DNA from: Rhodospirillales bacterium
GTDB taxonomy: Bacteria; Pseudomonadota; Alphaproteobacteria; BOG-932; Roseiterribacteraceae
Direction of reading: 5' to 3'
Length of the DNA: 44,748 bases
NCBI GenBank assembly: GCA_003165335.1
Contig: PLTD01000141.1
Span: 27,300 to 72,047, forward strand
Shown here: one piece after another, positions 8,741 through 16,479 of the stretch
How positions within the stretch are numbered: position 1 is the stretch's first letter
How the letters are laid out: each line of letters opens with the position of its first letter
Program-made: the position numbers and the translations under genes
The notes under the pieces: model-generated
The model's input: the letters and a program-made list of their open reading frames with translations, nothing else
Told to the model about the DNA's origin: nothing
The model's database searches: none

Positions 8741-9649
8741 CGGCGCAGATCATCACCGCCGTTGCATATGACGACGGCGTTGAGGCCGACAGCGGCGCCC
8801 TGGTGCCGTGGTGGAGTTACACGAAGACCGTACTCGCAGCAGCCGCATTCGTGCTGGTTTCACAAAACCGTGTCGCTCTCGATGAACCGCTCACCGGCGG
8901 ACGGTTCACTTTGCGGCAGCTGCTTTAGCACCGCTCCGGCCTTCCCGAATACGGGGACCTCGCTGCCTATCACGAGGCGGTCGCCGCGGGCGATGCGCCA
9001 TGGCCAGTCGCCGATCTGCTGCGGCGAGTTAAGGCCGACACGCTCCTTTTCGAACCCGGACAGGGTTGGCGTTATTCCAACATTGGCTACCTGTTCATCA
9101 AGCAGATGATTGAAGATGCGACCAGCGCGCCAGTCGGCGAGGCGCTTCGCCGACTGGCGCTCGACCCTTTGGAAATCGACAAGGCCGCGATCGCCGCCCT
9201 GCCGTCCGATCTAAACGCGATCGCATGGAAAAATGCTACGAACTATCATCCCGGCTGGGTGTTTCACGGCCTCTTGATCGGTACCGCCGCCAGTGCCGCC
9301 ATGTTTCTGCATCGGCTGCTCAATGGCCGATTGTTTCCCAACACATTGCTGACCGTGATGCGCACGCCTTTTTTTCTTAGGCGGCCCACTGCCCGATCGC
9401 CCTTGGGTCTCCTGCGCTTATGGTCTCGGTTTGATGTCCGGCGACGGAGAACCGAACGGGTATTATATCGGCCATACCGGCGGCGGCCCGGGTAGCAGCT
9501 CGGCGGTTTATCGCTACGCTGGTAGCGATGGACGCCAACGCACCGCGCGAACGGCATCCGCCTTTGCACCAGTTGAATCGTCCAGCACGGTCGAACGACG
9601 GGCTATGTCACTCGCTTATGGGCAACAAACTCCGGTCGAAAAAGCGTGA
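8737..9649 (+). pseudogene. Beta-lactamase-family serine hydrolase, decayed
   Basis: A full-length relative of small serine beta-lactamase/esterase-like proteins can be read across two lesions. The GTG at 8737 overlaps the dioxygenase stop. The active-site SxxK is WWSYTK (S27, K30). At 8926-8928 an in-frame TAG replaces the codon expected before HRSGLPEYGD. The frame continues through RYSNIGY (YxN motif) to the run of seven T at 9369-9375, after which homology moves to another frame (GGPLPDRPWV, then GLMSGDGEPNGYYIGHTGGG with the HTG box) until TGA at 9647-9649. The shift fits one extra base in the T run. With both a stop and a frameshift the gene is very probably dead; an assembly error could explain the T run but not the TAG. 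Confidence 0.85.
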
Positions 9650-9661
9650 CGCCTCCCGGTA

Positions 9662-9712
9662 CTAAACCTCATCTAACACGATTTGCAGCCGATTCGGCGC
9701 AGGGCTAACGGG
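9662..9712 (-). pseudogene. Remnant of the 3' end of a ThDP-enzyme gene
   Basis: Read on the minus strand, these bases encode VSPAPNRLQIVLDEV and a stop. This closely matches the C-terminal end of the intact ThDP enzyme at 10302-12038, which ends SAPAPYRLQIVFDAL. Nucleotide similarity is also plain (ACACGATTTGCAGCCG here against ACACGATTTGCAACCG at 10329-10344). Stops occur just upstream in that frame, so only the tail survives. It is probably the leftover of a second copy or of a duplication whose body was deleted. Confidence 0.55.
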
Positions 9713-9773
9713 TGATCAGGTCTACGACCAAGGTCGGTTGCGCGGCTAAAATCCTCGAATCTTGATGGCGATG

Positions 9774-9920
9774 TCAGTTATCGCCCGCCTTATTGTATCT
9801 GCTCGCGGATCTGGTCTGATAGGCAATCGCATTGGCGCGTCCGTCCCATATACCGGGCAGTTCGCGCGCGACCCAGGTCTTGGAAAACCATTCTTTAGCC
9901 CGGTAGATAAATGCGTCCAT
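9774..9920 (-). CDS. Possible small ORF, 48 residues, unknown
   Basis: ATG at 9920 (MDAFIYRAKEWFSKTW...) to TGA at 9774. GGGAG stands eight bases upstream of the ATG. The product is aromatic- and charge-rich (WFSKTWVARELPGIWDG) and has no membrane segment. The composition looks more like a protein than a random frame, but it could equally be a fragment of a lost gene because the surrounding region is decayed. I do not recognise the sequence. Confidence 0.35.
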   Translation of the reverse strand: MDAFIYRAKEWFSKTWVARELPGIWDGRANAIAYQTRSASRYNKAGDN

Positions 9921-10136
9921 ATCGGTTGCTCCCGCGTTCCAATGCGGGGAGTGAACGGCGTTGCGACTTCAATGTTCCATCACAGTTTGGACCGGTAATT
10001 TATGCCGCGCTCAACTCTTGGACCTGAGGCGAAACTGGGAGTATTCCGCCTGAGTAGGTGTTTTCCGACCCTATCCCTGATCCGGCTCCGCAGTCATCAA
10101 TGACAATGCTCGTGACCCGACCTAAAGGAGGCAAGC

Positions 10137-10292
10137 ATGGACAGCGATGATATGATCAATCGCATGAATGCCAGCCATTGCCGCGCCCTGTTGCGCACAA
10201 ATCTGGACGATGCAAAGCGAGAACAAGTTCGCCATCTGCTCGCCGAACTCGAAATCCATCTTGAGTCACGGAGAAAGCTGCTTCCCCGCTGA
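10137..10292 (+). CDS. Small hypothetical protein, 51 residues
   Basis: ATG at 10137 with an almost perfect Shine-Dalgarno sequence AAAGGAGG (10124-10131) five bases upstream, ending in TGA at 10290-10292. The protein begins MDSDDMINRMNASHCRALL and continues as a charged helical segment (NLDDAKREQVRHLLAELE, basic tail), like the short helical proteins common in alphaproteobacteria. It has one Cys and no membrane segment. It runs toward the ThDP enzyme gene, nine bases from that gene's stop. The strong ribosome site and coding-like composition argue that it is real. Function unknown. Confidence 0.6.
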   Translation: MDSDDMINRMNASHCRALLRTNLDDAKREQVRHLLAELEIHLESRRKLLPR

Positions 10293-10301
10293 CCTCGATG
10301 A

Positions 10302-12038
10302 TTAAGGCCGACGTTTCAAGGCATCGAACACGATTTGCAACCGGTAAGGGGCCGGCGCCGAGTCGATCGGGACGGCGATCAGTGTCGGGTGGCGGGTGGC
10401 GAGCGCGGAACGTACCGCCTCAGTAATTTTGGCCGGTGTATCAGCGTTGCAGGCTGCCATTCCGAATGAGGCCGCGAGCGCCACAAAATCAGGCTTATGC
10501 AGGGCGCAGCCGGCAGGGCCGGCATCGAACATATGCTCGAGCAACAGACGGTCGGCATTGTAGTAACCATCGACGAACACGACGATGCACAGAGCGATAC
10601 TTTCACGCATCAACGTCGACAGCTCCCCCGCCTGGAACATAAAGCCGCCGTCGCCCTGAATGGCGATCACCGCGCGATCCGGCGCCGCCAATTTGGCCCC
10701 TATGCCGACCATGATCGCGGAACCGAGCTCCTTAAGAACCTCCGGCGTCAGAAAGCCCAATGCTCGATGAACCGGAAAAACTTCCTCCGCTGCCCAGGTT
10801 CCGGTCGAGGAGCCGTCGACCGTCACGACGGCATCATCGGGCAGAGCATTACGAATGGCCCTAAGCACTGCGATGGGATGTGCGTCAGGTTTCGTCGTCT
10901 CCGCAAGCTGCATATCGAGTATCTGTCGTGACTGGGCCTTTGCTGTCGCGATGGCCACCGCCGTCCATCCGCAAGCAGGTCCGATCCCAAGCAAATCGAG
11001 CAAAATCGCTAGGCACTGATCGATCGGACCAACGATCCGAGACGACACCGAATATTTGGGGCTGTCGGGTGCGTTCCAGGCATCGATACGAACGAGCGGC
11101 TGCACGAATGGCAGGCTCCAGTCCATCGTCGACCATTGTGAAAAACGCGCACCGATGGCGAGGCAGAAGCCACTGTTCGCCAGCACGTCCGGCACAGCGC
11201 GGTGCGATGCCGTACCGATGCTGAGCGGATGGCGCTCGTCGAGAATGCCTCGTGCGGATTCGTCGGTCACCACACCGGCGCCCAGCCGCTCGGCGAGCCT
11301 CTGAAGCAGATCGACCGCACCGGCGTATATCACCCCTTGGCCGACATAGAGGACGGGGCGACGGGCGGCTTTGAGTTGGGTGGCAAGGGTTTCGAGTTGG
11401 CCGACTGGAATGGCTTCCGGCGGTGATGCGGTGAAATCACCCTCACCCGGCCCTGCGGTCCGACCTCTCCCATCAAGGGAGAGGCTCCCTTGGGAAGCCC
11501 TCCCCCATGATGGAGGAGGGCTGGGTGGGGGTGATTGTGTCGCCCCCAGCAGCGCACCCGTCACCAGCAGTTGCACCGGCCCGCGCGGCGCTTCGAGGCT
11601 AAGTGCGAGCGCCGCACGCATCGCTGTGCCGATCTCACCTGTGGACTCCACCCGGATCTGCGCCTTGACGATGGACGCAAACAAGGCCTCAAGATCGCAA
11701 TCATGCGCCGCGGCGGTTCCGACGAGGTGGCGCGGCAATTCGGTCATGACGGCGACCACGGGCACTTGGTCGGCTCTGGCCGCCGCTATGCCGGTAACGA
11801 GATTGGTGGCGCCGGGGCCGGGTACGGTTAAGCAGACGCCGGGGCGTCCCGATATGCGGGCATAGCCGAACGCGCCGAAGGCGGCCGCCTGTTCATGTGC
11901 CACCATAACCGCGCGGACCGGCCCACTTGGCACCGCCCGCAGAGTAACCGGCAAGGTTTCGACGCCCGGCAGATGGAACAACACGCCGACATGAAACTCT
12001 GCCATCGCGGCGAGCAGGGCGTCGGCACCGGTCGACAT
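10302..12038 (-). CDS. Thiamine-diphosphate-dependent enzyme (acetolactate synthase-like)
   Basis: 578 residues with the three-domain ThDP fold. The N-terminal domain carries the catalytic glutamate E49 in MVAHEQAAAFG and the GRPGVCLTVPGPGATN loop. The central domain (VLYVGQGVIYAGA) follows, and the C-terminal domain has the Mg-ThDP motif GDGGFMFQAGEL ending at DGYYNAD. Family members decarboxylate 2-oxo acids or join or cleave acyl units; relatives include acetolactate synthase, benzoylformate decarboxylase and 2-hydroxyacyl-CoA lyase. It is the last gene of the eleven-gene operon. Residues about 168-201 (SPPPSPPPSWGRASQGSLSL...) are unlike any ThDP enzyme and are encoded by a REP-like element inserted in frame between the first two domains. 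The enzyme may still fold because the insert lies in the interdomain linker. Confidence 0.87.
   Translation of the reverse strand: MSTGADALLAAMAEFHVGVLFHLPGVETLPVTLRAVPSGPVRAVMVAHEQAAAFGAFGYARISGRPGVCLTVPGPGATNLVTGIAAARADQVPVVAVMTELPRHLVGTAAAHDCDLEALFASIVKAQIRVESTGEIGTAMRAALALSLEAPRGPVQLLVTGALLGATQSPPPSPPPSWGRASQGSLSLDGRGRTAGPGEGDFTASPPEAIPVGQLETLATQLKAARRPVLYVGQGVIYAGAVDLLQRLAERLGAGVVTDESARGILDERHPLSIGTASHRAVPDVLANSGFCLAIGARFSQWSTMDWSLPFVQPLVRIDAWNAPDSPKYSVSSRIVGPIDQCLAILLDLLGIGPACGWTAVAIATAKAQSRQILDMQLAETTKPDAHPIAVLRAIRNALPDDAVVTVDGSSTGTWAAEEVFPVHRALGFLTPEVLKELGSAIMVGIGAKLAAPDRAVIAIQGDGGFMFQAGELSTLMRESIALCIVVFVDGYYNADRLLLEHMFDAGPAGCALHKPDFVALAASFGMAACNADTPAKITEAVRSALATRHPTLIAVPIDSAPAPYRLQIVFDALKRRP
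11435..11536. repeat. REPIN/MITE-like palindromic element inserted in frame in the ThDP gene
   Basis: The ends are inverted repeats: AATCACCCTCACCC at 11435-11448 and GGGTGGGGGTGATT at 11523-11536, whose complement AATCACCCCCACCC matches 13 of 14 positions. Inside are two smaller palindromes, CCTCTCCC...GGGAGAGG (11464-11484) and CCCTCCCCCATGATGGAGGAGGG (11499-11521). The same wording (CTCACCCGGCCCTGCGGTC, CTCCCTTGGGAAGCCC) belongs to dispersed extragenic palindromes in alphaproteobacterial genomes. The element is 102 bases, exactly 34 codons, so the host frame is kept. Confidence 0.8.
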
Positions 12039-12046
12039 CGAATCGT

Positions 12047-13582
12047 TCAGCCGCCGCCCGGATAGCCGCCGCCGCCGTGGTCGGCGTTTAGTTTGGCATA
12101 GTCGATGGCGAAACCGGCGCGCGGGATGGTCAGGGCGAACACGACGATGCGCGGCTTTTTATAGGAGGCGATATGAGCGCGGCAGTGTTCGACGATGTCG
12201 GCCTCGGTAGCTGTCGCCTCGGGCTTCAGCACAACGACCGCCTTCACATGCTGCACCCACACTGGATCGGGCACGCCGATGACACCGACATCCTTAACCG
12301 CTGGATGACGGCGGATGCAAGCCTCGACCTCGGCCGGGTAGATATTCTCGGCGGCGGATTTGATGAGCTGCCCTTTAGGCCCGATGAAGCTGATGGATCC
12401 GTCGGCCTCGCGCCGGCCGAGATCGGTCGTGCGGTGCCAGCCCTGGCCCTGCCGCTGGACGTTGAGTTCCGGCCGGTTCCAATAGCCGGGCGAAACCGTC
12501 TGCCCGCGAACGGCGATTTCGCCAACCTCGCCGTCGGGCATTTCGCTGCCCGCCTCGTCCAAAATGCGGGCCAGCACCACCGGCGAGGACCGGCCCATCG
12601 CGCCTGCCCCCTGCAGCAGCGAATAGGTAGCATAGCCCAATGTTTCGGTCTGGCCGAAGCCGAATGGCTTTTGTCCCCAGGGGGAATCGTCCACCGTCAC
12701 CATGTCGTTCCAGGCGTCGGAGCCTTTCAGCGCCCGCAATGTCTTCAGGTTGTAGCGACGGTCCTTGTTCGCCTCCGCCAATTGCTCCATCGCAGGCCCG
12801 ATGACAAAGGCGCCGTTGATCCCCTCGGCATCGACGATCCGGCAGATTTCCTCGGGGTCGTTGCGCGGTACGAATACATTGGCCCCGCCCATCACGAAGG
12901 TCGCCAGCGTCTCCATCAAGGTCGCGACATGGAACATCGGCCCGACGTTGAGATAGCGGTAATCCGCCGTAATCTGCCGCGCCGGCCCATAGACGAGGCT
13001 CTGGCCGATGATCGCGTTGTGGGTGATCAGCGCGCCGTTAGGCGAGCCGCCGAAGGCCGCGGTATAGATCATCACCAGCGGCAGGGCGGGATCGACGAAA
13101 TCGAGTTCGCCGGCAGGTTCGGCGGCGGTAAGGAACCTCTCATATTCGCTGGCACCGGAAACGTCGGCGTCATGGCGCAGCCACAGCCCGGTCTTCCTAA
13201 AGGATTGCGCCCCCCGCACTCGCTCGCCGACTTCCTTTTCCTGCCAGACGGTCAGCTTCGGCGCGGCGTCGGCGACGATGAAATCCAGTTCGTCGGGCGA
13301 CTGGCGCCAGTTGGCCGGGGAAACGATAGCGCCAAGCTTTGCCGCCGCCAGGATCAGCTCCAGGATGCGAAACGAGTTCTGGCCCAGCCACAATATGCGG
13401 TCGCCGGACCCCAGCCCCGCGCCGATCAGCGCGCCTGCCAGTCGGTCGACGCGCGCGGCAAAGGCCGGATAGGTCAGGCGGACAGCCCCGTCCTCGTCGA
13501 CAGCCGCGACGTTATTCGGCCAACGGCGGCGATGTTCGTCGAGGATGTCGGCGAGGTTTAGGGCTGAAACCTGGTTCGTCAC
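12047..13582 (-). CDS. Acyl-CoA synthetase / AMP-forming ligase with atypical P-loop
   Basis: 511 residues of the ANL adenylating superfamily. The C-terminal part is well preserved (GYWNRPELN, TTDLGRREADGSISF, GQLIKSAAENIYPAEVE, YKKPRIVVF). The phosphate loop at about 172-184 reads IYTAAFGGSPNGA, whereas the classic motif is YTSGTTGxPKG. The Ser/Thr residues and the lysine are replaced, although the overall loop length is kept. The final catalytic lysine may be K497 in DYAKLNADH; the tail is an unusual GGGGYPGGG. Variants like this occur among acyl-CoA synthetases of actinobacteria and sphingomonads. Activity as an acyl-CoA ligase is likely but not assured. The GTG start at 13582 directly follows the stop of the upstream ligase gene. 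Confidence 0.85.
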   Translation of the reverse strand: MTNQVSALNLADILDEHRRRWPNNVAAVDEDGAVRLTYPAFAARVDRLAGALIGAGLGSGDRILWLGQNSFRILELILAAAKLGAIVSPANWRQSPDELDFIVADAAPKLTVWQEKEVGERVRGAQSFRKTGLWLRHDADVSGASEYERFLTAAEPAGELDFVDPALPLVMIYTAAFGGSPNGALITHNAIIGQSLVYGPARQITADYRYLNVGPMFHVATLMETLATFVMGGANVFVPRNDPEEICRIVDAEGINGAFVIGPAMEQLAEANKDRRYNLKTLRALKGSDAWNDMVTVDDSPWGQKPFGFGQTETLGYATYSLLQGAGAMGRSSPVVLARILDEAGSEMPDGEVGEIAVRGQTVSPGYWNRPELNVQRQGQGWHRTTDLGRREADGSISFIGPKGQLIKSAAENIYPAEVEACIRRHPAVKDVGVIGVPDPVWVQHVKAVVVLKPEATATEADIVEHCRAHIASYKKPRIVVFALTIPRAGFAIDYAKLNADHGGGGYPGGG

Positions 13583-15139
13583 TCACGCCCCCAACAAATG
13601 CTGATACTGGTCGCGGATTGAGCGGCGCAGCAGCTTGCCTCGCCCGCCCGAGGCGTCGTTGGTATGAGGCAAGGCATCGGAGATAACGATCAGATCCGGC
13701 TGATGGGTCGCCGGCAGGCGGTCGGCCAGGGCCGCGCGCACGCCCGCCTCGGTCACGGTCGCGCCGCCGGTGGCCGACACTGCCAGTATGATCTTCTGCT
13801 CGACCGCGCCGTCCGGTGCGCCGATCGCCCCTGCCTCACCCACACCGGGAATGGTCATCACCACATCCTCGATCTCAAGCGGGCGAATATAACGGCCGGC
13901 CCGGGCGATGGCGTCTTCCTTGCGGCCCAGCACGTGCACACGGCCACCGGCGTCAATCATCCCGAGATCGCCCGAGAAGAACCAGCCGTCCTTCAGCGCC
14001 TCGGCATTTTTTTCCGGCAAACCCAGATATTCCACCATGCGCGCCGGACCGGTGACTGCGAGATCGCCGACCGCGCCAACCACCCTGTTTCCCTGCGGGT
14101 CTAGAATCTTTACGGCAACGCCGGCGCGCGGATGGCCCACACCCTCCGGCGTTTTCGGGTTTTCGCTCAGCGAACCTGTACAGATATAGGGAATTTCCGT
14201 CTGGCCGTAGAAGGCATAGAGACCGACCTGAGGCAGACGCTTGCGGATCTTGCCGAGCAGGGCCGAGCCGATCGGCTCGGCGCCCAACAGGATGACCTTG
14301 AGCGAGCTGAGGTCGAAATCCTCGTGGGGATGGTTCGCCAGCAGGTCTGCCCACTGGCTAGGCAGCATCGTGACATGGCTGATCCGTTCGCGTTGGACCG
14401 CCGCCAGGAAGGGACGCGGGCCGAAATCATCCTCCAGCGCAACCTTCATGCCGGTAAAGATCGCCGCGCCCAACGTGCAGGTATAGCCGACCCCCCAGAT
14501 GATCGGGCCGGTGCCCCAGACATCGCCTTCCTCGTGCGGTAGCTCCAGCAGAAAGGCACTCGTGGCCTTGGAGCTGGCATGGCTGTGTACGACGGGCTTG
14601 GATACACCGGTCGAGCCGGATGTGTAGAACAGCGCCATCGGGTCGTCATTAAAGGCGCCGAGCACAGGTTCCGCATCCGAGGCAGCGGCGAACAGCGGGT
14701 CGAGCGCGACCGCGCCTTCAGCCGTTCCACCGACAACGAACCAATGCTTAATCCAGGTCAGCTGCGGCCGCACGCGCGCAATCACCGCTGCGTTGGCCTG
14801 ATCGAAGACGAAGGCGTCGAGGCCCGACAGCTTCGCGGTCGCGACGATTTGCTCCTCAGGCCAGAACGGATTGAATGCGGCGACCACAGCGCCGATCTTG
14901 GCCTCGGCCGGATAGAGGAATGCGATCGACAGGCAATCGCTAAGCAGCGAGCCGACGCGCTGTCCCGCTTTGATGCCCGCATCAAAGAGCGCGTTGGACA
15001 TCTTGTTCACCGCGCGATTGAGCGCATCGAACGTATAGTTGTGCCCCCGGCAGACCAGCGCCACCTTGTCGGGCGTGCGCCATGCGTTGGCCGTCAATAC
15101 CGCATGGCCGTAATTGCCGTAAGGCGATTGGGCGCTCAT
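13583..15139 (-). CDS. AMP-dependent acyl-CoA synthetase
   Basis: 518 residues, ANL superfamily. The P-loop is FYTSGSTGVSKPV (about 172-183, K181), followed by the A5 region YAFYGQTEIPY, the hinge region FSGDLGMIDAGGRVHVLGRKED and a C-terminal NDASGGRGKLLRR lysine motif. The enzyme forms an acyl-adenylate and then an acyl-CoA thioester in the cytosol. GGGGAGGATCG precedes the ATG at 15139, a clear ribosome site. The pathway substrate is unknown. It lies between the DUF35 protein and the second, atypical ligase in the long operon; two adjacent ligases of different motif quality suggest different acyl substrates or one non-catalytic partner. Confidence 0.9.
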   Translation of the reverse strand: MSAQSPYGNYGHAVLTANAWRTPDKVALVCRGHNYTFDALNRAVNKMSNALFDAGIKAGQRVGSLLSDCLSIAFLYPAEAKIGAVVAAFNPFWPEEQIVATAKLSGLDAFVFDQANAAVIARVRPQLTWIKHWFVVGGTAEGAVALDPLFAAASDAEPVLGAFNDDPMALFYTSGSTGVSKPVVHSHASSKATSAFLLELPHEEGDVWGTGPIIWGVGYTCTLGAAIFTGMKVALEDDFGPRPFLAAVQRERISHVTMLPSQWADLLANHPHEDFDLSSLKVILLGAEPIGSALLGKIRKRLPQVGLYAFYGQTEIPYICTGSLSENPKTPEGVGHPRAGVAVKILDPQGNRVVGAVGDLAVTGPARMVEYLGLPEKNAEALKDGWFFSGDLGMIDAGGRVHVLGRKEDAIARAGRYIRPLEIEDVVMTIPGVGEAGAIGAPDGAVEQKIILAVSATGGATVTEAGVRAALADRLPATHQPDLIVISDALPHTNDASGGRGKLLRRSIRDQYQHLLGA

Positions 15140-15154
15140 CGATCCTCCCCGAAC

Positions 15155-15535
15155 CTATCGTTTTGTGAAATTGGGGACGGTTCTGCCGTCCCTCTCCTCG
15201 AAGCAAAGCTCGACCGGCATGCCAATCGCTATCTCGGCGGGGTCGCAGCCGGTCACATTTGCGAAGACCCGTAATCCTTCCTGCTCCGGCAGGCCGATCC
15301 AGGCAATAATATAAGGTGTCCGCTCGGCAAAAGCCGGAACGAAGCTGCGATGGATGACCGAGAAAGTCTCGATACGGCCTTCGCCGGATACCGGCTCAAA
15401 GGTGAAATCCGCCGTGCCGCAGGACGGGCATATTGGTTCTGGAAAATGGATCCAGCGACGACAGGCCCTGCAGCGCTGGATAACCAACTCACCGCGCGAA
15501 GCACCTTCCCAATAATGTCGGCTCAGACCCGTCAC
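15155..15535 (-). CDS. DUF35 / Zn-ribbon OB-fold acyl-CoA-associated protein
   Basis: 126 residues. A rubredoxin-like zinc ribbon (C22, C25, C36, C39 in CRAC...CPSC) is followed by an OB fold (FEPVSGEGRIETFSVIHRSF...PYIIAWIGLPE). Such proteins pair with thiolase-like enzymes; in steroid side-chain degradation the Ltp2 thiolase-like subunit and a DUF35 domain form a retro-aldolase. A thiolase-like gene stands two genes upstream in this operon, separated by the cyclase gene. The GTG start at 15535 overlaps the stop of the cyclase gene as GTGA. The fold is confident; whether the pair is an aldolase, a thiolase or a hydratase complex is inference. Confidence 0.88.
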   Translation of the reverse strand: MTGLSRHYWEGASRGELVIQRCRACRRWIHFPEPICPSCGTADFTFEPVSGEGRIETFSVIHRSFVPAFAERTPYIIAWIGLPEQEGLRVFANVTGCDPAEIAIGMPVELCFEERDGRTVPNFTKR

Positions 15536-16470
15536 AGCACCGCCAGCGGATTAACCGGGCTGCCTGTGCCGCCGACGATCTTCAGCGGCGCGACGACGAA
15601 GAGGAAAGTCGCCTGTCCAGCGGCGGCCAGTTCCTCGAGCCACAGCATCTCGATCAGATAGATCCCATGCCGCCAGAGGAAGATCATGTGGATGTCGTCG
15701 TCCAGGCTTTCATCCGCCCGGCCTTGAACATTGAGGCCCGAGATCGCGGAATTGTCGCTGGCAACCAATGCGATGTCCCGCGCGGCCAGCCATTGAGCGG
15801 CATCGCACGACAGTCCCGGCTCGCCGTTCCAGTAACGCTCCGGACTCTGCGAGAAGACGGTCGGCCAACCGGTGCGGATGACGACCGCATCGCCCTGCCC
15901 GACGGTAATGCCCATCAGCTCAGACATGGCCTCCAGATCCACCGCGCTGATCCGGTCATCGGGGTCGAGAACTTCGATGCCGCGAAAGGCGGGGACATCG
16001 AACAAAACGCCCCGTGTTACGATCCCTTCGACATTCTCCATCCCGCAGCGCGTCGCGCCATAGGACCGGATACGCGATGACGGGTGGCCGTTATAGATCT
16101 GCTTGCCAGTCCACATATGGCAAAGTGCATCCATATGCGTTGTCGTGCCGTGCGGCGATACGATCAGAGCATCGTCGGCCATGCCGCGCCCACCTGCAGG
16201 GAGTTTGACCCCGGCCTCGTAGTCCGCCCCGTCGACCGACATAAAATGCTGCGGCAATGGCCGCCCTTTCAGATGGGGTACGGTGCTGGAAACGCTGCTT
16301 GATGTCGAACCTTTAATAGGTAGGCTTAGGCTGAGCACCCTGCCCTGAGCGACAGAACTCATAGCCGAGCGCACGACGTCGCCGCTCAAAAGATTGAGCG
16401 CCCCGCGCTGATCCTCTTCACCCCATCGGCCCCAATTGTTGGGTTTCGGCGCCTGATCGGATTGGCTCAT
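15532..16470 (-). CDS. Cyclase family protein (kynurenine formamidase-like hydrolase)
   Basis: 312 residues. The metal motif of the cyclase/formamidase family is present: SPHGTTTHMDALCHMW gives H107, H112, D114 and H118, the HxxxxHxDxxxH spacing of this fold. Family members hydrolyse formamides, lactones or cyclic imides with zinc or manganese in the cytosol. The N-terminal stretch NNWGRWGEEDQRGALN is typical of the subgroup found beside acyl-CoA metabolism genes in actinobacteria and sphingomonads. GAGGGAAGCC precedes the ATG at 16470. It sits between the thiolase-like gene and the DUF35 gene, so it may hydrolyse a lactone or enol intermediate of the same branch (inference). Confidence 0.88.
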   Translation of the reverse strand: MSQSDQAPKPNNWGRWGEEDQRGALNLLSGDVVRSAMSSVAQGRVLSLSLPIKGSTSSSVSSTVPHLKGRPLPQHFMSVDGADYEAGVKLPAGGRGMADDALIVSPHGTTTHMDALCHMWTGKQIYNGHPSSRIRSYGATRCGMENVEGIVTRGVLFDVPAFRGIEVLDPDDRISAVDLEAMSELMGITVGQGDAVVIRTGWPTVFSQSPERYWNGEPGLSCDAAQWLAARDIALVASDNSAISGLNVQGRADESLDDDIHMIFLWRHGIYLIEMLWLEELAAAGQATFLFVVAPLKIVGGTGSPVNPLAVL

Positions 16471-16479
16471 GGCTTCCCT

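Larger units (their letters stand above)
9650..10136. other. Gene-poor stretch with remnants
   Basis: About 490 bases lie between the dead serine hydrolase and the small ORF at 10137. They contain a short remnant of a ThDP-enzyme gene (9662-9712) and a possible 48-residue ORF on the minus strand (9774-9920), listed separately. From 9921 to 10136 I see only the ribosome site of the next ORF. The stretch has the look of an old insertion/deletion junction between the divergent block and the long operon. Confidence 0.6.

Noticed and set aside
12173-13561. Long open frame of 462 codons on the plus strand
   Set aside because: It lies wholly antisense to the acyl-CoA synthetase gene with its clear motifs; such frames are common opposite high-GC genes and the translation has no family likeness.
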